From NCBI GenBank assembly GCA_015501585.1, contig JADNRY010000223.1:1-64000 (forward strand): a stretch of 64,000 bases of DNA, written 5' to 3'. The DNA is from Rhodocollybia butyracea. Taxonomy: Eukaryota; Basidiomycota; Agaricomycetes; Agaricales; Omphalotaceae. The translations under genes were made by a program, and so were the position numbers. The notes under the pieces are model-generated. The model was given only the letters and a program-made list of their open reading frames with translations. It was not told the origin of the DNA and searched no databases. Shown piece after piece: positions 24,492 to 34,737 of this stretch (the first letter of the stretch is position 1; each line of letters opens with the position of its first letter).

Positions 24492-25114
24492 TAGAGATGT
24501 CCACAAGTCCGAGTCCAAGTAGACTCGGATCCATTGTCCAAGTACTTGGGACCAAAATAGTGCTACTTGTGACCCGTGAGGATCCATGGGAAACAAGTAC
24601 TTACAAGTACTCACAGATCCAAATCTCACAAGTACTCACAAGTAACCCATTGATACCAACTGTATTACTCAGTGGCAAGTAAGAAGATACAGTATAAAAT
24701 GTAAAGTAGTTCATGCTTTTGCCTCCTGTTGGAAGATTTTTGCCTGGAGGTAGGCCTTATATACTACTACAACACAGTTATTCTAGAGGTATCTATGATG
24801 TTCTACTACCTCTGTAAGTATTAGTAAGTACATCAGTAAGCAACGTCCGAGGAGAATCAGTTCCGGATTGCCATGACATCATCATCAGATTGGCAACTAC
24901 AACTAAAAGTTGTCTCCTGTTGGAAAATTTTTGCCTACTTGTAACTACCTGTAAGTACTTGCAAGTAAGCAAAATTATTCCAGCCTGATACTTGTGACCC
25001 GTTGGTACTCATGGGAAACGGGTACTTGGATCTGCAAGTACCTATACTTGCGAGTTTTCTCACGAGTCCTACCTGCGAGTACCTGAGTGGGACCCGGACT
25101 CATGGACATCTCTA
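24492..25114. mobile_element. hAT-type MITE, 623 bases, perfect 8-base duplication
   Basis: The ends are TAGAGATGTCCAC and its complement. GAATGGGC flanks both sides (24484-24491 and 25115-25122). The body has a partial palindromic layout with many AAGTACTTG and GTGACCCGT words. A nearly full copy in opposite orientation is at 44861-45472, with fragments at 7562, 14797 and 20251-20265. Non-coding, presumably moved by a hAT transposase in trans. Confidence 0.93.
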
Positions 25115-25122
25115 GAATGGGC

Positions 25123-26282
25123 ATACGGAAAAAGTTAAATGTGAACCTGATACTCAAAAGTTAACAGTGAAACTGTGAAGGTGAGTGACTCCAAGAAATG
25201 AAGGACTATACTCACATGCATGTGCTTCTAAACTATCACGTTTTGTGACCCTTCTTCTGTACTAGACTACCCCCACCATGATCGTTGTTGTTCATATTCT
25301 TGTTTCTTTGTTTCTTTGTTTCTCTGCCGCTTGTAGTATGTCGTGTCTCGCTCAAGTCTCGCTAGGAAATGTGGTTCTGTCAACATCGTGTGATCTTATC
25401 GAAGTGTCTGTCGATACAAAATGACAGCCTTTCAAGGACTCAATTGGGACTTTGAAAGTCTGGGCATTTCAGTGCAAAGCATTGGTATTCAATGTGCTCC
25501 TGGGCAGCATTCGACATTGATGCATCATAATGCTATGTAAAAACTAAGAAACAAACAAAACTCTTAGAGAATGCGTCCCGAAGCCCAAAATGGCTGTTCT
25601 GTTCAAACATGCAGCTCTACGATAGTCTCTGTTACTGTATAACTGTGTTCAAGTCCACATATCTACTAGCACTACAGCTACCAGGACAACTACGGCCGAA
25701 AAAAACGTTAGAGTACTCAATCCCAGACCGATGCGGACCGCAAGAGCACCTGTCTTCCTCATCATTGTTATACAAAGATGATCACACATCAAAGATCGAT
25801 AACTTTTGACTGCGAGTTGAGTTGGTTGGCTCAGTGTGATCAAACCGTTCTTTACTGTACTGACCCAAGGAATACAATGATGAATTATTGGCTCCTCGGA
25901 GTCCTGAATTAACATTGGAATCAAAAATTCATGTCAATGCAAATTGCACTGCATGGCTCCTGGAGTGGAGGCTAGTGCTGTTTAATTAATGAACTCTGAA
26001 TGACGGAAACAGTCAAGTCAGTTATATTCGGTGACTGCCACACCATCACAGGATTATGTTTCACAACACTTGACCCTTTATGGCCCATACCCACTGCTAG
26101 GCTAATGTGTATGTGTAAGGTGTAAGAATTCACATGGTTTAGTCCCAAAGTCACTAGTAACCAGGTAATAGCTGGCTTTTCCAACACTACTAAAGCAGCA
26201 TTAGATTATAATCTATACCTATATATCAAACAGGAGCTCAGGACACAGATTCAATAATTATTTCAAATCTGGAGTGGATGAT
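25123..26282. other. Unassigned, no convincing gene
   Basis: A TTTCTTTGTTTCTTTG run (25302-25322) is the only simple repeat. A minus-strand frame of 91 codons (25649-25924) ends in a hydrophobic stretch (SAVVVLVAVVLVDMW) that could span a membrane, but has no start context or homology I can name. Confidence 0.35.
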
Positions 26283-26811
26283 TCTTTTTGGCAACCCCGT
26301 TGCTCGATGACAACCCCCGACTTTTCTCAACCCCACTCAAGAAACCTTTTCAGTTAGGGTTGCCAGTGGCGATGCTTCCGGCGGGTGACTGCCATCATTG
26401 ATCTGTCACTGATAAGTATATTGCGGTCAGGAACAATTGTCTGTAATGTAATTGACGTTGGAACATGGGTGGGGTGCGGCAGGACAATGGGGGAGAAGCG
26501 GAATCATCGACGCCAGCACGGGACCGGCATCCCGCTAAGGAGCGTACGAGAATACACAGGCATGGCATCCTATTTGCCTGAGGTCCACCCAGTGCCAATG
26601 ATCCCCAGTACAAAATAATTGGAGCCACGTCTAAAATGTATAGGATCGTACTGAAGTGCAATCGGCGTCCTTTGAGCTTAGGTACAGCTAATTTGTGCCG
26701 AGCATCAAAGTTGACCTGTGTTCCCAACAGTTCCGATGTTTTCCGGTTCTCCGTTTCATTTGCTCTAAATAGTTTCATTTCTTTGCTACTTTAATATACT
26801 GTAGCATTTCA

Positions 26812-27152
26812 AGCAGTTCGTCAGGGGGTGTGATCTGTGACGACGTTGACGAGATTTCAATTTGTCATTTGTCGATGTGACCTGTGACCTTCGCGGAATT
26901 TCGTCAGTCTGCAACAGAGGAGGAGGCAATGAGATCAATAATATAGTGGTACTCAGCTCACTATGTCTTCTAGAAGTGAAACAAGTCTATCAAAGCCTTG
27001 TTCAGCTTGCCTAACAATGTTAGAGTAAATTGGTCCAGAGGTCACTTGTGACAATGTATTTAACAATTTCGTCAGAAGCCTTAGTGACCTGTGACTTTTG
27101 TGACATTTCGTCGAATTCATCCCCTTTGTGACGTGTGACCGACGAACTCCAC
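26812..27152. mobile_element. Possible MITE with GTGACCTGTGAC words
   Basis: Left AGTTCGTCAGGGGGTGTGA and right (read inward) AGTTCGTCGGTCACACG are short inverted ends. The interior repeats GTGACCTGTGAC and ATTTCGTC several times in both orientations. No convincing target duplication. Nested in the 26283-28503 segment. Confidence 0.35.
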
Positions 27153-27377
27153 ACTGTAACTACAAGCATGGTTGCAAGGCCAACAAGTCCCAGTTTGAAA
27201 TATAAAATGAGGCCATGAGGCATCCATTCTAAAAGGGCACATCAGAATGAATTGAGCTCAGAGCGAAAGAGAAAGACGAGCCTCGTACTAACAGACTACT
27301 GATGATTGAGGAAACTGTAAATTTTTAGCGCCAATGTACAGGACCACTTTGAAGGGTTTGATGTCTTGAGGCTTGAG

Positions 27378-27851
27378 TTAGAGGCCGTAGAAGCTTGCCA
27401 GTTGAAGAATTTTAACTCCTACAGAGGCTGAATGTTGAAGGCTGGAGGAGTTGAGGAAAAATTGCAAGAAGTTGCGAGTTATGATAGGCTCCATGTTGAA
27501 GAGAGATTTGATTATCGAAGTTGTTCTTACCAATTCAAGCGTCGAGAGATGGTCGCAGGATGGACAGGCTTGCAGAGGCTTGCGGATCATGAGCGTTGAT
27601 GAAAAAGACAAATTGAAACAACCAACATATTCTGACTTGTAAAAGTCAACATCACGGGACTTAAAAGTACTTTCAGTGAATCTAATAGATTGCAGTAGGA
27701 GAAAAAAAATATCCTGAGCACTACCCAGCCATTTATGACTAGGTTTCAGTTTTTTGAGCCTCAGCACGAAATCAAAAGGAGCCCCGGTACATCCGGATCT
27801 TTTCAGCCCGAGCCGCAAGGGAGGGTTTCGCCGTGTAGGCAGGACGGTCAC
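27378..27851 (-). CDS. Hypothetical protein, 157 codons
   Basis: One of the longest uninterrupted minus-strand frames in this part of the window. I do not recognise it. It is leucine- and serine-rich with a cysteine pair in LQACPSCDHLSTLEL, faintly like a leucine-rich-repeat piece of a fungal F-box protein, but the resemblance is too weak for a family call. The start codon has no supporting context, and the frame lies between two possible transposon ends, so it may be a captured fragment or chance. Confidence 0.25.
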   Translation of the reverse strand: MTVLPTRRNPPLRLGLKRSGCTGAPFDFVLRLKKLKPSHKWLGSAQDIFFLLLQSIRFTESTFKSRDVDFYKSEYVGCFNLSFSSTLMIRKPLQACPSCDHLSTLELVRTTSIIKSLFNMEPIITRNFLQFFLNSSSLQHSASVGVKILQLASFYGL

Positions 27852-28509
27852 ATCTCATAACCTGCCTGGTCCCGCTGTATGCGCTACATCAAGCAAGCCA
27901 AGTACCTGCATTACATCCATTACAATGCACAGATTACCGAATAGTGATGCGGAGGTGACCCATTTTAGGCCTCACTTACTAATACTACTGTATGTATCTA
28001 TGTAATCTCATAGTGATCTTCTTTCTTGATTAAATACTGTGAGTGAATAAGCAATTAACTCTGCGCTATTGACTAGCCAAAATCGGGCACCAATGATGTC
28101 ATGAGATTTCACAAAAATCACATGACATCATGGAGAATAGCGCTACTTTGCAGCTACTTTGTATTTCTACAGTTTTACAATACTAAATAGTTGTTATTAC
28201 CATGCAGGATATACTACACGGTAGCGGGAGGACCCGTACCCACAGACCTGCGGGCAATTCCTGTACCCATGCTAACAGGGATGTACCTGAATGTACCCAC
28301 AGCGGGGCCACAACAGAAAGTTGCCGTGTACCCTGTCATGACATCCAATCAATTGGTCTTATGCCGATCAATCGGTCGTATACATCTTGTGACATAACTG
28401 GCGCTTTCCTTCGGAGGTCCGGAAGGGTTGCTAGATAGGGTATCTGTGTGAAAGGGATTGCCGGGGGGTTGTCATCAGGCAACGGGGTTTGCTGGAAAGA
28501 ATTATCCCT

Positions 28510-28560
28510 CTGCAGTCTCTGGACTTGTTATAACTTGTCAATGATTATTAAAACCATCAG
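28510..28560 (-). repeat. Fragment of the tRNA-like/telomere element family
   Basis: Read on the minus strand, TTTTAATAATCATTGACAAG followed by TTATAACAAGTCCAGAGA matches the beginning of the elements at 18905-19420 and 46408-46737. Only this end is present. Confidence 0.55.
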
Positions 28561-29187
28561 GTTCAAACCATGTTGCTAAGCTTAGTGGTTACTTTGCCAA
28601 TGTCAGGGCCTGGGATAGATCATAGGGTTCCACCAGCTCAGAACTTGTTGGGATCATACTGTTGGAAGGGATAATATATAGCAAATGACAGTAAAAAGCA
28701 CAATGTATTCCGTTTGCCCCCTACAGTACGGAGAGAGTGGCAATCTGATGAGGTAGCTACTACTTATATACTGGTAATGGGGGCGATAGGAAATAAGTAC
28801 GTGTAAGTACGTGTCAATAATGAGTGTGAGATAACTATAAGCTTGATCAATCATAACAATGATACTGATATCTTGTGATATCCATCCAACACATACTTCA
28901 TATCAGAATTATAAATCTTTGTAGAATCAAGTTGTATAACCAGTGTGTTGCAGTCTGACATGATTATAATGCAGTTATAGTGTACACAAGTATATCATTC
29001 CTGTCAATCACGCTACTGCAAGTCTGCAGCTCAACTGCAGGTTGTGCCCATTACCCGGGATGTGAACCCGTTCATTGGGTATAATAAGAATTTTTTTTAG
29101 GACCCAGTGATGTAGTTTTTTCCGGAATTGATCCCTAGACCCGTAATTGATACAAAATATTGAGTGTACATAGGCTTGCCTGTAGAT
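28561..29187. other. Unassigned, no gene seen
   Basis: AT-rich sequence with no frame over 67 codons. Short GTACGTGTAAGTACGTGT repeat at 28797-28815. Confidence 0.4.
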
Positions 29188-30480
29188 CATTAGGAAAATA
29201 CCCCCCCTACTCCAGCAAACTCAGGGAGGCAGGGGCTCCTCTGGTGACCTGAAAGCCTCTAAGCTTGTCAAGATGCTTGGGCTGCCAGAGACTGAGTTCA
29301 CAAGGTTACTTTCACTCAAGCTTACCTCAAGCTCACTCAAGTCAAGTCACACTCAAGTTCAACAGGTTCACCTGAGTGGTCTGGTAGCCCTGCTCAGGTA
29401 GACCTCAAATCGACCTCAGTGAGCTAACAGTATTGTCAAGTTCGTCTCAAGTCTACTTTGACTTCTAGCTCATCTCAAGTTTGCCTCAGCCTATCTTAAG
29501 CTGGCTCAAGCAGCATGCTTGAATTAGACATAGAGCATACTACAAGTCCACTTGAATATGCTGAAGTCCACTGCAAACAAACTCTTATGAAGACATGTTA
29601 GGACTTGAAACAACCATTTCAATTTTAAATGATCAACCAAATTAATAAATCAGAATCAATAATTGTATTGGGCCATCACACTACCTAAGTACTCTAACTA
29701 CATACTGAGATTGAACGATGAAACCATCATTAAAGCCAATGACTACACTACCCCCAATAAATACAGACACAGCAGTTGACAAGAAAAGAAGAATAGGACA
29801 AAAAATGAGTGAGAACGACTGATCAATTTAGTTGCATCAGGAAATGTCTTATTTACCTAAGTCAACCTGAGCTGACTTGAGTATATATTCCAACCCCAGG
29901 TTAACTCAAGCTGACTTGGGTAGATGGCTTCAACTTAGGCCAATCATCAGGAAAAGCTGTTTTTGCCTAGGTGACCCCAGAGTGGCCTAAAGCAAACTAG
30001 GTGACCTATGAATCCTATGGCATCCTAGGAATTTGGGCTCGTCCCTTGCCAGTCAAGGCTCTTGAGGATTTCCTAGGCAAGCCTGGGTTTGCCCAGGTTT
30101 GCCCAGGTGCTCCTGGGGAACACCTGGGGAACACCTGGGCAAACCTGGGCAAACCTAGGCTTGCCCTGGGTTTGCCTAGGATACCCTAGGGAATCCTCAA
30201 GAGCCTTGACTGGCAAGGGACGAGCCCAAATTCCTAGGATGCCATAGGATTCATAGGTCACCTAGTTTGCTTTAGGCCACTCTGGGGTCACCTAGGCAAA
30301 AACGGCTTTTCCTGATGATCAGGTCACTCAAGTTGACCTGAGTGAACTTGAGAATTTTAATTCAAACCCCAGGTTAACTCAAGTTGACTTGGGTAGATGG
30401 CTTTAACTAGAAACAGTCACTTTATGTGGTAGGAGTATCCTAATGAGCCCTGGACTGAAAAAAATCCAAGATAAATTGAA
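29188..30480. mobile_element. Truncated relative of the 3.9 kb CATCAGG element
   Basis: Begins CATTAGGAAAATACCCCCCC, close to the left end of the element at 37657, and continues with the same CTCAAGTTCACTCAAG-type words. After the nested MITE (29945-30317) it passes through CAAGTTGACTTGGGTAG units into sequence beginning GAGCCCTGGACTGAA (30445 on), which matches the satellite unit of the 3.9 kb element. The right end is missing. Confidence 0.55.
29945..30317. mobile_element. CATCAGG palindromic MITE, copy 1
   Basis: A 373-base near-perfect palindrome with ends CATCAGGAAAAGCTGTTTTT and its complement. AT flanks both sides (29943-29944 and 30318-30319). The arms carry GCCTAGGTGACCCCAGAGTG and GGTTTGCCCAGG words. 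Other copies are 45541-45903 and 53247-53605. The two overlapping 62-codon frames here are palindrome artefacts. Confidence 0.88.
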
Positions 30481-32129
30481 GGAGATATGAAAGAGTACTG
30501 TATCTTATGGTGCGGCGTTTGGGCGGTAATTTAAGCGCCTTGTGTCGCCGTGAGCTGTCTACAATCATAACAAGTTTGGCCATTACTAAGTACTGACAGT
30601 GATAGTATACTACAAACATTGATCATTATAAGGATTTGTTGTATTTACTTACGATTTTACTAGTTCTTTATACTAATACTTGTGCATGGTGTCGAGGCAA
30701 GCGCCGTTTAAGCGCGTAAGACTCGTCAATAGCTAGGAAAGTATTGCCTAGAGTGAGTGATGGCTAACGCGTCTACTTGCGGTCCGCTGGCTCAAAAGGT
30801 ATAACTAATAACTTGAATGCTTGTGCAAAGTTTGTACACTTGTATAATGGTTGTGCGAAATTTGTACAGTAGTACAAAGCTTGTAACATAGTATAATATT
30901 TTAAAAGGCTTGTGCAGGCATACAATGCTTTCGTAAAGCTTGTACAGCTGTATAATGCTTATGCAAGGAGTTTTCAACACTTTACAAGCATTGTATGCAT
31001 TCGCGGCTCTTGCAGTGTTTTGCTGTCTCAGCATGTTTATACTCTGCAGTCAGTGTCAACTCTCATGACTCACTCATGTGATGGTGGACTTCTGATTTTC
31101 AGCGCACAGTGTTTCATCAGCAAAAGCCGAAAGTCCTGACCAGCCATATAAATGAGCCCCAGGCCGTGACATACAAGCGAACATGCAACACCCTGTATAT
31201 GAGATCCCAATCATTTCTGGGCTAAGGAGGTTAAGACATACTGTACGATACAGACATAGTGTAGCATCTGTACAGAATATATATACTATAGTCTCAATAC
31301 AGACTGCCCATACTGTAGCCTCTGTACAGAATGTACATACTGAGTTGCATCTACAGGCTTTACATACTACTAAGTGTTTACATGCAAGGACAGATTGTTT
31401 CAAGAGTACAGATCTTACAGGCTGTAGCACATTTACAGGTGCATACAGATTGTGTTTGATTCACAAGATATTACAGATCGTCTCACATTCACATGTAGTT
31501 CAGACTTTCCAAGTGTTTGAATAGACGTCAAGGAATCCTTGTTAGGTTACAGGAATGCTGATATGTACTTGCGAGTGTGGGCCACCGCGCCAAGCACGTG
31601 GCAGGTACGAGTCCTGCAAGTAGTTATGAATAGTGCACTGCAACGACCACCGACTAAATGTAAAAAACTGAGGAAGTAAAGTGCGGGGGCTACAAAAATG
31701 GAAGTATTATAAAGATGGATAAACGCCGTGTGGCAAAAAGAATGTACAGCACCGATAATCTGTGCATTAGAGGTGCAAGAAGTTCAAGAGTATATCAGAT
31801 GCGGTAAAGTTTTGGGTAACATCAGAAAGTCACATGTCAAGCGCTTTGACATTTCTAAATATGGGGAAACGATTCTTCCAAATTTGGGCAAGGTCAGCCC
31901 TAATCGGGAATGAATTCCCACGCGAAACCGGCCATAAGGACGAGCCTTCATTACATTCAGGACTCGTAAATGGTGAATCGTATCGTAGTCTAAATATCAT
32001 AAAAAAGTGCAACGTGTAGCAAAAAAAATACAAGTGTGATGTGATTTCCAGTACAGGTCCATGGGTGAAAGCAACAAGCACAAATTGAAGGCAAACAAGG
32101 GTAGCGGTGGCGAAGCATGCAGGAAGTGA
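30481..32129. other. Low-complexity spacer, no gene seen
   Basis: Holds GC-rich words near 30500-30560 and 30690-30780 (GCGCCGTTTAAGCGC), a TTGTACA/ATAATGCTTGTGCAA tandem region (30800-31010) and a TACAG-rich region (31230-31480). Frames on both strands at 31074-31524 mirror this repeat. The short frame at 31728-31913 is unrecognised. Confidence 0.45.
30800..31010. repeat. TTGTACA tandem repeat
   Basis: About seven diverged units near AAAGCTTGTACAGCTGTATAA, 25-35 bases apart. No coding or structural role can be inferred. Confidence 0.6.
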
Positions 32130-32400
32130 CTATTTCGCAGTCTTGGTCTTAGTGGTTGTTAGGTTTTTCTAGCAGGGGTTGTCATCGTGAAGTTCCAGAA
32201 GAGCTATAGTAAACATACCTTTGATGGTTTAGCAGAAGTTTTCTGAGACGAGGATCATCATCATAGAGGAGCACAAAAGTTATCGTACACATACCTTCGA
32301 TGGTGGTTTAGCAGTCGAGTTCTGAAATACAGGGTCATCGTTATGGAATCACATACAACCACAGTAAACGTACCTTTGAGGGTTTAGCAGTTTCTGTGGC
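32130..32400 (-). repeat. Tandem exon-intron units at the gene's 3' end
   Basis: Three consecutive units of about 77 bases each contain a micro-exon and an intron. Exons are 32374-32393 (20 bases), 32295-32321 (27) and 32219-32242 (24), coding TAKPSK, NSTAKPPSK and KTSAKPSK. The last exon codes KNLTTTKTKTAK and stops at 32130. Each intron starts GTAYGT, ends with CAG or TAG, and carries a diverged ACGATGACCCCTG-like word. The array thus looks like a minisatellite whose period spans one exon plus one intron, lengthening a lysine-rich tail by duplication. Confidence 0.7.
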
Positions 32401-33558
32401 AACGGATATAGGTTTTGGCTAGCGATGTGACATCATTTAGTAGACAGCGCAATACCAGCCTACTAAAACTTGCCATTTTCAGTTTTATCTAAGGGAAGAG
32501 TGTGAACTGAGGGAAGACATAAACAAGAACAACAAAATGTACCTTTGGTTTCAGAGTGGGAGATGCAGGTTTAGGATCGGGTGAAGGCAACTAAGGTGAC
32601 AATATTAGCATAATAAGTAGAAGAGCGGTAGATACTTACAGTTGAAACATGTTTCTCAATCATCTCCTAAAGTAAATATTAGCATCAACGAAATCGCAAT
32701 GAGTGAATGGCTACCTTTGAAGACGAAGCCTTAGGCTGACTCTAGCCAAGCCAGTCAGTAGGACATTGAGAGGAAAGGAAATATCGAACCTTGGAATCAT
32801 TGTCCAAGTCACTCAACTCAGATTCCTCAATGTACTCAGGTCCTGGCGACGTTGAAGGGGGTGTGAGCTAATCTCATTGTCAGCGAAAGGCAAGAAATCT
32901 GACAAAACAACTTACCAGTTGTGGCTCCTTGCTATCCATGGATTCAGCAGTCTCTTTGACGGGCTTAGCGGTTTCAATGTCAATCACTTCCATATGATCT
33001 GGAGGGGCAACGACATCCTTGGGTTTAGCTTGGACGTTAGCGGCGGCCTTATCACGAGCAATGAGCGCTTGGACAACAGAGGAAATCTGGGTCAAACTTG
33101 AAGCAGCGTCTTCTTCATCAACCAGCGGTGCCTTCTTTGCTTTGGGGAGCATCCAGTCCATCAACCTAAACAGGGTATCAGATCATGGAATAGACAGAGT
33201 AAAAGACGCTTACAATCGCCATGTTTCCAGCGTCTCTTCAATCCACTTCGGGTACATGAGATCTGGGTCCATAAAAAGGGCTACAACCGCATTGAACGCA
33301 TTGTTCTTATCAACACTTCCCTCGTCGATGTGGATGTTGTCACTGTTTGAGAGCATATGCCGGATCTGTCAATGATAAGTAAGTTCAAGCAAGGCAAAGA
33401 AGATATGTACTTGCAAGGAACGTCATGTAGGCTATGGATCGAAAGGTGACCGTTGTCATAAGGCTGTGTTGCCATGCTTTTCCAGTCTTCAGCTATTTGA
33501 ACCGATAGCCTTCAGCTTTGTGCTCAGCGACTTTGGCATGGTGGGTAGCAAAATGCGA

Positions 33559-34737
33559 AGCGTTGTTATGACCCGGATCTAAATCCTATACACCCAATCT
33601 TTTTTCTTCTGTAACCAACTATGAACACTATCATTAATACTTCTACTTAACATTTTACATTCATTAGTTATTCAACACCATTTGGGTTAATGCTGCACAC
33701 ATTCTTCCAGAACACCAGAATGATCTTTAACAGTCACTGCACAGTCTGCACAGTCATGACATCATTCTAGCTCCACAACTATGATGTCATCTTGCTACTC
33801 CACAATCATGATGTCATTACATTGCTCCGCAGTTATGATATCACATCACTGCTCCACAGCTATGACATCATTGCATAGCCTCTTTACATCAATGACTCAA
33901 TATCAGTCATTGCACAGCCAGATATCTGAGTCAACTACGGTTCCGCATACATGACTCAATATTAGTCATTGCACAGCATTACATAGTCAGACTGACTCAT
34001 CCGCAGTATTTCCGCAGTTATGACTCAAATCTAGTCATTCCGCAGCATTTCCTAACTAGTACACATTGCACAGTATATAAGTAGTCTAGATTTACCAATG
34101 TACGTTAGACGTATTATTTTTCTTAAATCCAAACCCCCACTTGTTTGCTGTTATCACTTGTGTGAATCACCAGACCAACTCATTGTATCTTGTTGAGCTA
34201 TCTCCAAGCTACAATACACATTTATGCATCTTGTTGAGCTAACTCCAAGTTGTATCCACTAACATTCACCTGTTGAGCTATCTCCTAGTGAATACTTCTT
34301 TAATTGCCACTTGTTGAGCTATCTCCGAGTTGCAACTTCCTATTACTTGTTGAGCTATCTCCAAGTATTAGACATCACACTCACTATTACTTGTTGAGCT
34401 ATCTCCGAGTATTAGACACCACACTTACTACTACTTGTTGAGCCATCTCCGAGTATTAGTTCTGATTCATATTACTGCTTGTCGAGCCATCTCCAAGGGT
34501 AATCTTATTATTATTTGTCGAGCTATCTCCAAATAATAACTTCTGTGAGTTTTGTATTACAAACTAGTTACTAACTTTACTTGAGCCTAGTTGTTTGAGT
34601 ATATATTTTTTGCCTAGCGGTTTCAACGAACGGAAAGGCTTGCTCTATAATCTCATTAATTTCTCTTATCATTTTTACTGCCGAGTTACGTACTGTGAAG
34701 GTTTGGACGAGACTATTGATCAAGTCATAACAAGCGT
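33559..34737. mobile_element. Solo LTR with AGCGT duplication (LTR body 33564-34732)
   Basis: The 1169-base body begins TGTTATGAC and ends GTCATAACA, so it has TG..CA borders inside a nine-base inverted repeat. AGCGT precedes and follows it (33559-33563, 34733-34737). Five-base duplications with TG..CA ends are diagnostic of LTR retrotransposons. No internal coding region or second LTR is present, so it is a solo LTR left by recombination. Removing it with one AGCGT restores the reading frame of the DUF6698-like gene. Superfamily (Gypsy or Copia) cannot be decided. Confidence 0.95.

Larger units (their letters stand above)
26283..28503. mobile_element. 2.2 kb segment bounded by inverted GGCAACCCCGTTGC repeats
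   Basis: The left edge has ATTCTTTTTGGCAACCCCGTTGC and then GATGACAACCCCC. The right edge, read inward, has ATTCTTTCCAGCAAACCCC, GTTGCCTGATGACAACCCCC, then AGCAACCC. The pairing is imperfect but extends about 40 bases with similar spacing, so the two may be ends of one decayed DNA element. No target duplication is clear. Two minus-strand open frames lie within (26395-26778 and 27378-27851). Confidence 0.4.
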